In this document: positions 36,420 to 45,110 of the stretch, piece by piece
Position numbering within the stretch: the first letter of the stretch is position 1
Layout of the letters: each line of letters starts with the position of its first letter
NCBI RefSeq assembly: GCF_001653455.1
Contig: NZ_CP011486.1
Coordinates: 992,001 to 1,056,000, forward strand
DNA length: 64,000 bases
From: Helicobacter pylori
GTDB lineage: Bacteria; Campylobacterota; Campylobacteria; Campylobacterales; Helicobacteraceae
Direction of reading: 5' to 3'
Made by a program: the position numbers and the translations under genes
Notes under the pieces: generated by a model
Seen by the model: only the letters and a program-made list of their open reading frames with translations
What the model was told of the DNA's origin: nothing
Databases searched by the model: none

Positions 36420-37445
36420 TTTACCCCCAATTTTACTCAATGGATATTAGCGGCTCATGCAAATCACGATAAAGAGTGAAAGGGTTATTATGATAAATCG
36501 TGTCGTTTTCTAAAATGGTTTTAAAAAAATCTAAGATTTTTTTAAAACTCAAATTTTGGTAAAAATAAGCTTTCCCATCAATTTCATTTAAAGGGTTTTC
36601 ATAAAGCATGTCTAAATAAGCGTTTGGGTGCGTGTGCAAGTATCTTATATAATCAATCGCTTCATCAAAATCTTTAAAATCATGCACATTCACAAAACTT
36701 TTAGGGTTAAAATCTTTTGCCACGCTAGGACTCCCCCAATAAATAGGGATAGTGTGGCTGAAATAAGCGTCAATGATTTTTTCAGTAACATAGCCATAGC
36801 CTAAAGTGTTTTCAAAACACAGATTGAACTTGTATTGGCTTAAAAACTCGCTCTTGTTTTTGACATGATAGCCTAAAGTGTTTTTCACTGCTCCTCCCCC
36901 AGTGACCGGCTCAATAGCGTTTAAAGCCTCATAGAAAGCGTTCCTTTTAGGGGCGTTAGGATTGCTGGCGACAAAACTTGCAAACCCTCTTTTGAAAGGA
37001 TCGCTCTCGCCTTTCACTACAGCGCATAAATTGGGGTGGTTTTCTTTAAATTTATGGGAGGGCTTTTTTAAAGTATAAAGGCTATCAGATTTGAGTTTGT
37101 AGGGTGCGGTGGTGTCATTCACGCTTTGAGCCTTATAATGCAAACTTGCATAATATAAAGGCATTCTCAAATAACGCTCTTTAAAATCCAATTCATCAAA
37201 GCCTATGGCGTAATCAAAGAGGTTGAAATTAGGGACTTCATTTTCACCCGTATAAAACACTCGTTTAGCGTTTTGGTAGGAGAGGATTTTTCTAGCCTCC
37301 CCAACAGGACTGCCAAAGACTAGGTCTGCGGGTTTGTTGGGGTTTTCATGAATAGCGATTTTATAGCACCGACTGAGAATAAAATAAAGAACGCTCTTTT
37401 TAAATTCTTTAGCGCCTCCCCACCAATTCGCCACAGCGATTTTTA

Positions 37446-37454
37446 GGGGGGGGG
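37446..37454 (-). repeat. 9-C slippage tract in the fucosyltransferase gene
   Basis: On the coding strand nine C follow AAGTT. Length changes here switch the known fut genes on and off by slipped-strand mispairing. Confidence 0.9.
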
Positions 37455-37467
37455 AACTTATATGCAA

Positions 37468-37477
37468 TTTTTTTTTT
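37468..37477 (-). repeat. 10-A slippage tract in the fucosyltransferase gene
   Basis: Ten A on the coding strand, 13 nt upstream of the C-tract and within the same gene. Loss of one A would bring the start codon into frame with the transferase body. Poly-A tracts are known translational or replicative slippage sites in fut genes. Confidence 0.85.
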
Positions 37478-37530
37478 AATTGAAGCGCTTTCTACAAAAG
37501 CATCTAATAAAGGTTGGAACATTTTATCCC

Positions 37531-40341
37531 TTAAACCAATTTCGGCAAACTCAAATGGCGTTTGAAATACGCCAAAACCACGAGCATAAAAGGTATCGCT
37601 ACCAAAAAATACAAGAAAGTAGGGATCGGCAAGGGATCGCCTGCGGCATAGCTGTGCAAGCCAGAAAGGTAGTAATTCACGCCAAAATAAGTCATCAAAA
37701 CCGAGTAAAACCCTAGCACGCTGCTGCTCGCTAACATAAAGGGCCAATTTTGAGAGCCTAAAAAACGCAAATGCAAGATCAAAGCATAGACGCAAATAGA
37801 AATCAACGCCCAAGTTTCTTTAGGGTCCCACCCCCAATAGCGCCCCCAAGATTCATTCGCCCATACTCCGCCTAAAAAATTCCCGGCCGTGAGCATGAAC
37901 AGGCCTAAAATCATGCTCATTTCATTGATAGCGCTAATGGAAAGAATGGTTTTATCCAAATTGGAACGCCCTTGTTTGCGCAAAATAAACAAAACCAAAC
38001 TCAAAATCCCTAGCACAAAACACAAGCCTAAAAAGCCATAACTAGCGGTAATGACAGAAACATGGATATTGAGCCAATAAGATTTTAACACCGGCACTAA
38101 ATGACCAATTTGCGGGTCCATAAAGCCTAAATGAGCCACAAAGAGCGCGATACCGGCTAGAAAACTAGAAGCGGATAAGGCGAGTTTGGAGCGTAAAATA
38201 AACCCTGCGATCACAGAAGCCCATGCGATATAGAGCATGGATTCATAAGCGTTACTCCAAGGCGAATGCCCGCTCACATACCAGCGCAAAAATAGCCCCA
38301 TAGAATGAGCGAGAGTGCAAAGCAAGATAGCGGTATAAAGGATTCTAATAAGCCAAATATTAGGGGGGGTGTTTTTAATGAGGGAACTGATCACAACGAT
38401 GAAAAGCAACAGCCCAAGAAAAATATAAGGCAAGGTCAGGCTGTTAAAAAAATTCGTGTGGTTTAAGAAAATTTCAGAATCAACTTTAGAAGAGGGCAAA
38501 TAGAGGTTTTTGGCATGCTCTTGCTGATAGGCGCTTAAATCTTGTAGGGTTTTTTCTACTTTATCCCATTGATTGGCTTTTAAAGCGTCATCAAACCCGC
38601 TAAACATATTTTTTAAAAAATCTTGCGCCACGCTTGAAATTTCTTTGTTAGGGCTGTTGATCGCTTCAATGGGCGAGAGCCAAGCGCTGGTTTTATCGCT
38701 AGGGAAAATGCGTAAAAATTGGGCGCTAAAAAGCGTATAAACTAAGTTGATGCGTTCATCCACTTTTAAGACATCTTTATCCAACTCGTTGCGCTCGTTG
38801 GGGGATTTTTGATTGACTTCTTCAACTAAATTTTTCAATTTATACCCACGGCTATCAAACACATCTCTAAAAGCGATACGGCTTTCATCTAAAGGCGTGC
38901 CAATAAGTTTTCTTAAGGCTTTAGTGGAAGTGTAAATCATCTTAACGCTGCGCCAATCATCAGGGAAAAACATGATCCCTAAAAGCACTTGCATAGCGTT
39001 TAGCCCTTGAAAATCATCTTTTCTTAAAATTTTATGAATATATTCAATGCTAATGGTGTCAAGGGGCTTGATACGCCCGTCAAAATCCTGGACTTGAAGC
39101 CTTTGAAAGGCTTTCAAATGGTCTTTGGAATACTCTCTCAAATGCTTCAAACGCTCTAAAATAACGCTTTTAGAATCTTCTTTGTTAGCGGAATTTTCTA
39201 CGCTTTGTCGCTCAATTGAAGCGCTTTTGCCCCCATGCATATCAATTTGGCTCTCATTGGCGAATGAATGGGTTAAGGGGCTGATCATAATAAAAGCGAG
39301 TAAGAAACTAGCCATTTGTTGGGATTTTAAAAAGCGTGAAAGCTTTAAAAAACGCCCGTTTTTATCCAAAAGCAACCACAAAGCCCCTAAAATAAGCATC
39401 GCATACCCTAAATAAGTGGGGATTTTACCCGGGTCTTTATTGACAGAAAGGATCGTGCCTTTTTCATCCATGTCATAGGAAGATTGGAAAAAGCGATAGC
39501 CTTCATAGTCTAAGACATGGTTCATAAAAATCCTATAAGGTTTGATTAAGGTATTATCCAATTTCAAAACTTCCACTTCTGAAGCGTAAGATGAAGGGCT
39601 CATAGAGCCAGCGTAGCGTTCTAATTCAAAACGCTTCAATTTGATTTGGAAAGGCAATTCAATATCAGCCGATCCAAAACTTAAAGAAAGCTTGTCGTCT
39701 TTAAACATTTCGCTCTCTTCTATGCCTTCATTCCTGTTGGTTTTAATGAGGTTGAATTTGCGGCTCACGCCATTATAAGTCGCTTTTAGCACTAAAATAG
39801 TAGCGTCATCTTTTTTAATGGCGTTTTGCTTATAGATCTCTAAAGGTTCTAGAATTAAAGGCTTGTGATCTAAAGTGGCATGAATGGGCCTTAATCGTTT
39901 GGAATGATAAAAAGTTAAAGGCGTTTTTAAAGAAAGTTTAGTGGTGTCATTCAAAGCGATATTAAGGTAAGTGTCTGCGCTTTCAAAAGAGCTTTGAACG
40001 CTATTTTCTCGCACATGCATAAGACCTTCCACGCCAAAAAAACGCGTGATCGCTGCCCCTAAAATGATTAAAATCAAGGAGCTGTGGAAAAAAAGGCTCG
40101 CATACCTTTTGCGCTCCAAAGCTTTAGATTTGATGAATGCGCCTATTAAAACCACCAGCAAATACCCATGCAAAAAATTAAACCATGGGGTGTTATACAC
40201 AATAGCCTTACTCGCGCTCGTGCCGTAGTCGTTTTCTATAAAAGTGGCTATCGCGCATGCCAAAGCGTAAAGAGCGATTAAAGGGATAGCGACCCAAAAA
40301 GAAGCCAGCAAAAAAGAAAGCAGGCTTTTGAGATTTTTCAT
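37531..40341 (-). CDS. ccsBA: Cytochrome c synthase, fused CcsB-CcsA (system II)
   Basis: 936 residues, an inner-membrane protein that moves heme outward and attaches it to apocytochrome c. The N-terminal part is ResB/CcsB-like, with several membrane segments and a large periplasmic domain. The C-terminal part is CcsA-like, with the heme-handling WWD motif NESWGRYWGWDPKETWALI near 862 and conserved His residues in adjoining segments. Fusion of the two subunits is typical of Helicobacter. The thioredoxin-like gene is upstream by 9 nt and futA downstream by 8 nt, giving a tight leftward unit, although futA is unrelated in function. Confidence 0.95.
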   Translation of the reverse strand: MKNLKSLLSFLLASFWVAIPLIALYALACAIATFIENDYGTSASKAIVYNTPWFNFLHGYLLVVLIGAFIKSKALERKRYASLFFHSSLILIILGAAITRFFGVEGLMHVRENSVQSSFESADTYLNIALNDTTKLSLKTPLTFYHSKRLRPIHATLDHKPLILEPLEIYKQNAIKKDDATILVLKATYNGVSRKFNLIKTNRNEGIEESEMFKDDKLSLSFGSADIELPFQIKLKRFELERYAGSMSPSSYASEVEVLKLDNTLIKPYRIFMNHVLDYEGYRFFQSSYDMDEKGTILSVNKDPGKIPTYLGYAMLILGALWLLLDKNGRFLKLSRFLKSQQMASFLLAFIMISPLTHSFANESQIDMHGGKSASIERQSVENSANKEDSKSVILERLKHLREYSKDHLKAFQRLQVQDFDGRIKPLDTISIEYIHKILRKDDFQGLNAMQVLLGIMFFPDDWRSVKMIYTSTKALRKLIGTPLDESRIAFRDVFDSRGYKLKNLVEEVNQKSPNERNELDKDVLKVDERINLVYTLFSAQFLRIFPSDKTSAWLSPIEAINSPNKEISSVAQDFLKNMFSGFDDALKANQWDKVEKTLQDLSAYQQEHAKNLYLPSSKVDSEIFLNHTNFFNSLTLPYIFLGLLLFIVVISSLIKNTPPNIWLIRILYTAILLCTLAHSMGLFLRWYVSGHSPWSNAYESMLYIAWASVIAGFILRSKLALSASSFLAGIALFVAHLGFMDPQIGHLVPVLKSYWLNIHVSVITASYGFLGLCFVLGILSLVLFILRKQGRSNLDKTILSISAINEMSMILGLFMLTAGNFLGGVWANESWGRYWGWDPKETWALISICVYALILHLRFLGSQNWPFMLASSSVLGFYSVLMTYFGVNYYLSGLHSYAAGDPLPIPTFLYFLVAIPFMLVVLAYFKRHLSLPKLV

Positions 40342-40350
40342 TAGACTTTC

Positions 40351-41016
40351 CTAGTTAGACTTGCTTTTAGAAAGGTTGGTTTTATACTTGATGTAAGCCT
40401 TTAATTTTTTAGTGAGATCCTCATCGTTTTTCGTGTCTTGATACTTCCCATCGCCGATAAATTCTAGCACGGCTAAAAATTGTGTAGAGGGCATGTAACC
40501 GGGCAATTCATAGATGGTTTTACCGGTTTTGTCAGATAAAACAATCGTAGGGGTGGATTGGACGGCATAAATTTGCTCTAATTCTTCAGTAGACATTTTG
40601 ATTTCTTTTTCATTACTTTTATCGCCGACCTTAAAATTATGCTCTTTAGAGTAGCTGATATTGACATAGTAAGCGCTAAAACGCTCTTTAATATAGTCGC
40701 GCAATTCTTTGACATTTTTAAGATCGTTTTTCAGCCTTTCACAATAAGCGCAACCATTACGGCCAAAAACTAACAGCATGTATTTATTATTAGGGCTAAT
40801 GGACTTATTGTTTAGAAAAACATCTTCTAAACCGGCGTAACTCTTTTTGTCTATATTGTCTCGCTCATCGTTTAATTCTTTGGAGCTTTGAGAGCCAGAG
40901 CTTAAAAGATTTTCGTCTAATTTGTCCTTGTTGTTGGACTTGCAAGCGCTTAAAACTAGCGAAATCAATAGCAAAACGCTTAAAAATTTCTTGGAAACAT
41001 AAGAGAATGAAAACAT
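40351..41016 (-). CDS. Periplasmic thioredoxin-fold lipoprotein for cytochrome c assembly (HP0377-like)
   Basis: 221 residues. A lipoprotein signal ends LVLSAC near residue 24. The thioredoxin fold carries the redox pair in FGRNGCAYCERLKND (CAYC, near 91) and the cis-Pro in QSTPTIVLSD near 155. Published work that I recall on H. pylori HP0377 describes both reduction of apocytochrome c (CcmG/ResA role) and disulfide isomerase activity. The position directly upstream of ccsBA supports the cytochrome c role. Confidence 0.88.
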   Translation of the reverse strand: MFSFSYVSKKFLSVLLLISLVLSACKSNNKDKLDENLLSSGSQSSKELNDERDNIDKKSYAGLEDVFLNNKSISPNNKYMLLVFGRNGCAYCERLKNDLKNVKELRDYIKERFSAYYVNISYSKEHNFKVGDKSNEKEIKMSTEELEQIYAVQSTPTIVLSDKTGKTIYELPGYMPSTQFLAVLEFIGDGKYQDTKNDEDLTKKLKAYIKYKTNLSKSKSN

Positions 41017-41089
41017 GCAATAACCTTTATCTTTTAATGGGTTTGAAAACTCAGTATCTTACTACAATAATCGCTTTTTGATGCATATT

Positions 41090-42097
41090 TTATCCGTCTT
41101 TGAGGTTTTTAACCCGTTCAATAATGAACTTTGCAAACTCTATAGAATCGTTTAAACACGGGCAAACTAAATACTCTTTAATCGCTAAGCGCTCTGCCAT
41201 CAAGCGGTATTGTATTTCTAATTCATAGAGCGTTTCAGAATTGTCAATCGTGAAAGCCAAAGGGTAGATGATGATGTTAGACTTGCGGTGCTTTTCTATC
41301 AATTCCTCAGTGCTTGGCTCTAGCCATTTCATAGGCCCTAGCTTGGATTGGTAAGAGAGTAAAACCTCTTTAAAAGGGATATTTTTTTGTTGCATCAAAT
41401 CTTTTAACAAACTCACATGATGCTCGCATTCTTGTTGGTAAGTATCGCCGGCATCAATAATGCTTTTAGGCAAGCCATGGACGGAAAAAATTAGGACAAA
41501 ATCCTGGCTTTTGTGGTTGTTTAGGGCGCTTAGAATCGTGTTTAAAATGATTTCATTAAGTTTTTCGCTCGCATAAAAGCGCTCTATCACTCGCACTTTA
41601 GGGCGGAAAGTTTCTAAAGATTTTAGGGCGTTAAAAGCGTCATTGAAACTAGAAAGCGTGGTGGTGCTAGAATATTGAGGATACATGGAAAAAAACACCA
41701 GGCTTTCTACCTCTTTTAAAGCTAAATCTTGCAACACCATGGACGCATAAGGGGGGGTATAACGCATTGCATAAGTGTAAAAACGAGAAGGATCTAATTG
41801 GTTCAAACGCTCTGTAAGGGCGAATGTGATAGGCGTTAAAGGGGATTTGCCTCCTAATTTTTCATAGATCTTTTTGGATTTTTCTATGCGGCTATTGACG
41901 ATCATTTTACCCACCATTTTACGCATGAAATTATTTTTAATGGTAAGGATAAGGGGGTCATCAAACATGTTTTTTAAAAACACCCCCACTTCATAAAGGC
42001 TGTTAGGCCCTCCCATATTCAAAAGAATAACTGCTTCTTTAGGGAATTTTACAGCGTTATTTTCTAAATTATTAAGCTTTTCATCTACTAAATCCAT
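41090..42097 (-). CDS. hemH: Ferrochelatase
   Basis: Inserts ferrous iron into protoporphyrin IX, the last step of heme synthesis. 335 residues from the chosen ATG at 42097 ([14 protein letters not shown]). An in-frame ATG at 42139 would add a hydrophobic 14-residue stretch. Neither has a clear ribosome site, so the start is uncertain. Motifs: [20 protein letters not shown], the His in [19 protein letters not shown] near 190, and the Glu in [11 protein letters not shown] near 265. It lies 73 nt upstream of the thioredoxin-like gene, so heme supply and heme attachment genes are adjacent. It is divergent from the next gene. Confidence 0.93.
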   Translation of the reverse strand: MDLVDEKLNNLENNAVKFPKEAVILLNMGGPNSLYEVGVFLKNMFDDPLILTIKNNFMRKMVGKMIVNSRIEKSKKIYEKLGGKSPLTPITFALTERLNQLDPSRFYTYAMRYTPPYASMVLQDLALKEVESLVFFSMYPQYSSTTTLSSFNDAFNALKSLETFRPKVRVIERFYASEKLNEIILNTILSALNNHKSQDFVLIFSVHGLPKSIIDAGDTYQQECEHHVSLLKDLMQQKNIPFKEVLLSYQSKLGPMKWLEPSTEELIEKHRKSNIIIYPLAFTIDNSETLYELEIQYRLMAERLAIKEYLVCPCLNDSIEFAKFIIERVKNLKDG

Positions 42098-42152
42098 TAG
42101 CACATGATAGAATAAAACGATTAATAAAAAATAAATCATTAGAAAGAAGTTA

Positions 42153-42584
42153 ATGTTGGAGATGAGTTTGCAGGCATTAAATACACAAGATTCTTCTGTG
42201 ATGGCTCAATCCTTGCTTATCCATGCTTTTTTTGCAGCCATGCTCGCCCTAGCCTTTATGATCAATCTTTACACCCTTTTTAAAGAAAAGAATTTTATCC
42301 AATTAAACCGAAAAATCTATCTTGTCATGCCCGCAATTTACATCCTTTTAAGCATCGCTCTTTTGAGCGGGATTTTTATTTGGGCGATGCAGCAATTTGA
42401 ATTTTCTTTTAGCGCTGTTGTCATGCTTTTGGGGTTATTGTTAATGCTGATAGCAGAAATCAAACGCCATAAAAGCGTGAAATTCGCCATCACTAAAAAA
42501 GAGCGGATGGAAGCGTATATCAAAAAAGCTAAAATCCTGTATTTTTTAGAAACAATTCTGATCATCGTGTTAATGGGTCTTTGA
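42153..42584 (+). CDS. Four-helix integral membrane protein of unknown function (HP0375-like)
   Basis: 143 residues with four hydrophobic segments (about 22-42, 55-78, 83-103, 123-143) and a basic loop between the third and fourth ([20 protein letters not shown]). No catalytic motif. The start is either ATG at 42153 or three codons later at 42162, where a GGAG precedes it. It abuts rsmE with no gap, so the two are co-transcribed. The neighbour gives no clear functional hint. CopD-like or HemJ-like small membrane proteins are possible; not shown. Confidence 0.7.
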   Translation: MLEMSLQALNTQDSSVMAQSLLIHAFFAAMLALAFMINLYTLFKEKNFIQLNRKIYLVMPAIYILLSIALLSGIFIWAMQQFEFSFSAVVMLLGLLLMLIAEIKRHKSVKFAITKKERMEAYIKKAKILYFLETILIIVLMGL

Positions 42585-43265
42585 ATGCGTTTTGTCTATC
42601 ATCCTTTAGCCAAAGAGCCTGCTTTAAAAATAGAGGGCGAAAGTTATACGCATTTATACCGATCAAGGCGCATCAAAAGCGCGAGTGGTTTGGATTTAAG
42701 AAACTTAAACGACAATTTTTTATACACCTATGAGCATACAGAAATCACTAAAAAACACGCCCTTTTAAGGTTAGTGAGCCAACAAGAATTAGAAGTCATG
42801 GCTAGCAAAAAAACGCATTTGATTTTAAGCGTGATTGAAATCAAAAGCATTGAAAAAATGTTGCCCTTTCTTAACCAATTAGGCGTGAGTAAATTGAGTT
42901 TATTTTATGCGGATTTTAGCCAGCGTAATGAAAAAATAGACAGCGCCAAGTTAGAGCACTTTCAAAAGATTTTGATCAATTCTTGCGAGCAATGCGGCCG
43001 TAGCGCTTTAATGGAATTGGAAGTGTTTTCCAACACCAAAGAAATGCTAAAAGCCTACCCTAAAGCGAGCGTTTTGGATTTTAACGGCAAAACATTACAA
43101 ACCAATTTTAATGCTGAAAAGGGCGTTATCATAGGGCCTGAAGGGGGCTTTAGCGAGCCAGAAAGAGAGCAATTTAAAGAGCGTGAAATTTATCGTATCC
43201 CGTTAGATATGGTGCTAAAATCTGAGAGTGCATGCGTGTTTGTAGCGAGCATCGCGCAAGTTTAG
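42585..43265 (+). CDS. rsmE: 16S rRNA (uracil-1498-N3)-methyltransferase
   Basis: 226 residues with the SPOUT/trefoil-knot fold. The SAM-binding motif IIGPEGGFSEPEREQF is near 180 and PLDMVLKSESACVFVASI closes the knot. The N-terminal PUA-like domain starts MRFVYHPLAKEPAL. It starts immediately after the upstream membrane-protein stop. Confidence 0.93.
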   Translation: MRFVYHPLAKEPALKIEGESYTHLYRSRRIKSASGLDLRNLNDNFLYTYEHTEITKKHALLRLVSQQELEVMASKKTHLILSVIEIKSIEKMLPFLNQLGVSKLSLFYADFSQRNEKIDSAKLEHFQKILINSCEQCGRSALMELEVFSNTKEMLKAYPKASVLDFNGKTLQTNFNAEKGVIIGPEGGFSEPEREQFKEREIYRIPLDMVLKSESACVFVASIAQV

Positions 43266-43334
43266 GGGGTATCGCAAAAGTTTTAAAAACAAGATTTTAA
43301 AACCTTAAGATCCTAACCTTTTGCTATAACCCCC
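43265..43334. terminator. Large inverted repeat with inner hairpin between convergent rsmE and the homC remnant
   Basis: The outer arms GGGGGTATCGCAAAAG (43265-43280) and CTTTTGCTATAACCCCC (43318-43334) pair with a bulge and a mismatch. Inside is a perfect 9-bp hairpin GTTTTAAAA/TTTTAAAAC (43280-43303). A likely bidirectional transcription end. Confidence 0.55.
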
Positions 43335-43337
43335 CCA

Positions 43338-43778
43338 CTAATTAAAACTCAGTTCAACATTGTTTAAATTGTAAGGCAGAAAGTTTTGTATAGTTACGCT
43401 CCCATTAACCATATTCGCATACACAGGGTTTTGAGAATAAAAAGTTAAGCCATTTTCTATATTGTCCGTGGTGAATAGAGCCGTGGCGTTTTTTAAAATC
43501 GTGCTTTGGGGTATGTAGTATTTTCCGTAAGCGCTTTGTGGGGTGGCTGTATCGCCTTTAGTTTGCTCTTTAGTTTGTGGGTGGGTTAGGGGGCTTTCAT
43601 AGGGATTTTGGGTGTTTTGGGTTATTGTTTGTTCTTTGGTTTGTGTGCCTTCTAATAGCCCGGTTTCAAACCCGGCTTCTATAAAAAAGCCGTCTTTTTG
43701 ATTTTTTTGAAAGGCTTCTAAAGGATTGAATAGGCCAATTAAAGACAAACAAATCGTTTTACTAACGAGTTTTAGCAT
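43338..43778 (-). pseudogene. Shortened Hom-family outer membrane protein gene (homC position)
   Basis: Only 146 residues. It has a signal peptide ending LEAFQ and then DGFFIEAGFETGLLEG, the N-terminal signature of H. pylori Hop/Hom outer membrane proteins. A Thr/Gln/Pro-rich repeat-like region follows (TKEQT occurs three times), and a short conserved patch leads to a stop. The C-terminal beta-barrel and terminal aromatic residue of this family are absent. I recall homC (HP0373) here, about 700 residues in other strains, so this looks like a large internal or 3' deletion. A short secreted product could still be made. Confidence 0.7.
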
Positions 43779-43928
43779 AATATTTTCCTTTAGTGTTTTA
43801 CTCTAAAAGAGTCTGTAACTTAATAAAGACTGAATTTTCTTATTATAATACATTTTTGAGAAATTGCAGTATCGTTTATATCAAAAGCAAAAACGCCAAC
43901 GGGTAAAGGCTTTCATCTTTTTTTAAAA

Positions 43929-44495
43929 TCACTTTAAGATCTTAGGCAAAGTGATACCCACTTGCCCTTGATACTTACCGCCTCTGTCCTTATAACTTTG
44001 CTCGCACACCTCATCGCCTTGCAAAAACACCACTTGTGCGATCCCTTCATTTGCATAGACTTTAGCGGGTAAATTGGTGGTGTTAGAAATTTCAATCGTG
44101 ATATAGCCTTCAAATTCTGGCTCAAAAGGCGTAACATTCACAATAATTCCGCATCTGGCGTAAGTGCTTTTCCCTAAACAAATCGCTAAAGTGTCTTTAG
44201 GCATTTTAAAATACTCTATCGTATGGGCTAGGGCGAACGCGTTAGCCGGTAAAATAAAATAACCTTCTTTGCTCGCATCAATTTTAGTTGCATTGTTAGG
44301 ATCAAAGTTTTTAGGGTCAATCAAAGCGTTTTTATTGTCAAAGAGCATGAACTCACTCCCCACTCTAATATCATACCCATAACTGCTCAAACCATAGCTA
44401 ATCACATTTTTACCGACTTGTTTTTCGCAAAAAGGGCTAATCATGCCATGCTCTAAACTCATTTTTTTAATCCAAGAATCCGCTTTCAATCCCAT
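43929..44495 (-). CDS. dcd: dCTP deaminase
   Basis: Converts dCTP to dUTP, feeding dTMP synthesis. 188 residues from ATG 44495 ([17 protein letters not shown]). A second ATG two codons upstream is equally close to an AAAGG. Catalytic features: [20 protein letters not shown] near 110-130 with the active Glu in the last part, and [15 protein letters not shown]. It is divergent from accB. Confidence 0.95.
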   Translation of the reverse strand: MGLKADSWIKKMSLEHGMISPFCEKQVGKNVISYGLSSYGYDIRVGSEFMLFDNKNALIDPKNFDPNNATKIDASKEGYFILPANAFALAHTIEYFKMPKDTLAICLGKSTYARCGIIVNVTPFEPEFEGYITIEISNTTNLPAKVYANEGIAQVVFLQGDEVCEQSYKDRGGKYQGQVGITLPKILK

Positions 44496-44619
44496 ACGCA
44501 TAAAGCCTTTAAAGTTTGTTAATAATTATGTTATTATAACAATAATTTTTTGCTAAAAACGCTTATAGTTGGTAAGATTATGTGTTTGTGGCGTATTTTA
44601 AAATAAGGAATAAATTGTT

Positions 44620-45105
44620 ATGAACCTTTCTGAAATTGAAGAACTGATCAAAGAATTTAAAGCTTCTGATTTAGGGCATTTGAAATTAAAGCAAGAGCAT
44701 TTTGAATTGGTTTTAGATAAAGAATCCGCTTATGTGAAACATAAAAACGCGCTAAATCCCACTCATTCTTCAGCCCCCATTCCAACCCCCATTATGGTAG
44801 AAGCGAGCATGCCAAGTGCTCAAGCCCCTGTGCCTATGGTATGCACCCCTATTATGGATAAAAAAGAAGATTTTGTGCTTTCGCCTATGGTAGGTACTTT
44901 TTACCATGCACCCTCTCCTGGGGCTGAGCCTTATGTCAAGGCGGGCGATACGCTCAAAAAAGGGCAGGTTGTGGGCATTGTAGAAGCGATGAAAATCATG
45001 AATGAAATTGAAGTGGAATACCCTTGCAAGGTCGTTTCTGTTGAAGTGGGAGACGCTCAGCCGGTAGAATACGGCACAAAACTCATCAAAGTAGAAAAGC
45101 TTTAA
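44620..45105 (+). CDS. accB: Biotin carboxyl carrier protein of acetyl-CoA carboxylase
   Basis: 161 residues. The N-terminal segment (NLSEIEELIKEFKASDLGHL) is followed by a Pro/Ala/Met-rich linker (about 55-85) and the C-terminal biotinyl domain, with the modified Lys in GIVEAMKIMNEIEVE near 127. It carries CO2 as carboxybiotin for fatty acid synthesis. It lies 5 nt before accC; the carboxyltransferase genes are elsewhere. Confidence 0.96.
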   Translation: MNLSEIEELIKEFKASDLGHLKLKQEHFELVLDKESAYVKHKNALNPTHSSAPIPTPIMVEASMPSAQAPVPMVCTPIMDKKEDFVLSPMVGTFYHAPSPGAEPYVKAGDTLKKGQVVGIVEAMKIMNEIEVEYPCKVVSVEVGDAQPVEYGTKLIKVEKL

Positions 45106-45110
45106 AATCC

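Larger units (their letters stand above)
36433..37522 (-). pseudogene. futA: alpha-1,3-fucosyltransferase, phase-variable, out of frame and lacking the C-terminal repeats
   Basis: Builds Lewis x/y-type fucose on LPS O-antigen. The real start is ATG at 37522 (MFQPLLDAFVES, with AAGGG upstream, 8 nt after ccsBA). The coding strand then has a 10-A run (37468-37477) and a 9-C run (37446-37454). In this combination the frame leaves the transferase and stops at about 37409, so the gene is off by one nucleotide: 9 A with 9 C, or 10 A with 8 C, would restore it. The transferase body from PPLKIAVANWWGG is intact, with the donor-binding motif YGYVTEKIIDAYFSHTIPIY. An internal TTG at 37467 could start a 344-residue form. 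The protein ends at LHEPLISIE, just where known FutA proteins begin the DDLRVNY heptads and basic tail, so both are missing. Confidence 0.88.

Noticed and set aside
36433-37467. A 344-codon fucosyltransferase starting at TTG 37467 taken as an intact gene
   Set aside because: The true ATG with a ribosome site is at 37522 in another frame, and the TTG has none. It is recorded as a phase-off gene instead.
37409-37813. A 134-codon leftward open frame spanning the end of ccsBA
   Set aside because: Most of it is an out-of-frame shadow of ccsBA; only its last part is the off-frame start of the fucosyltransferase.
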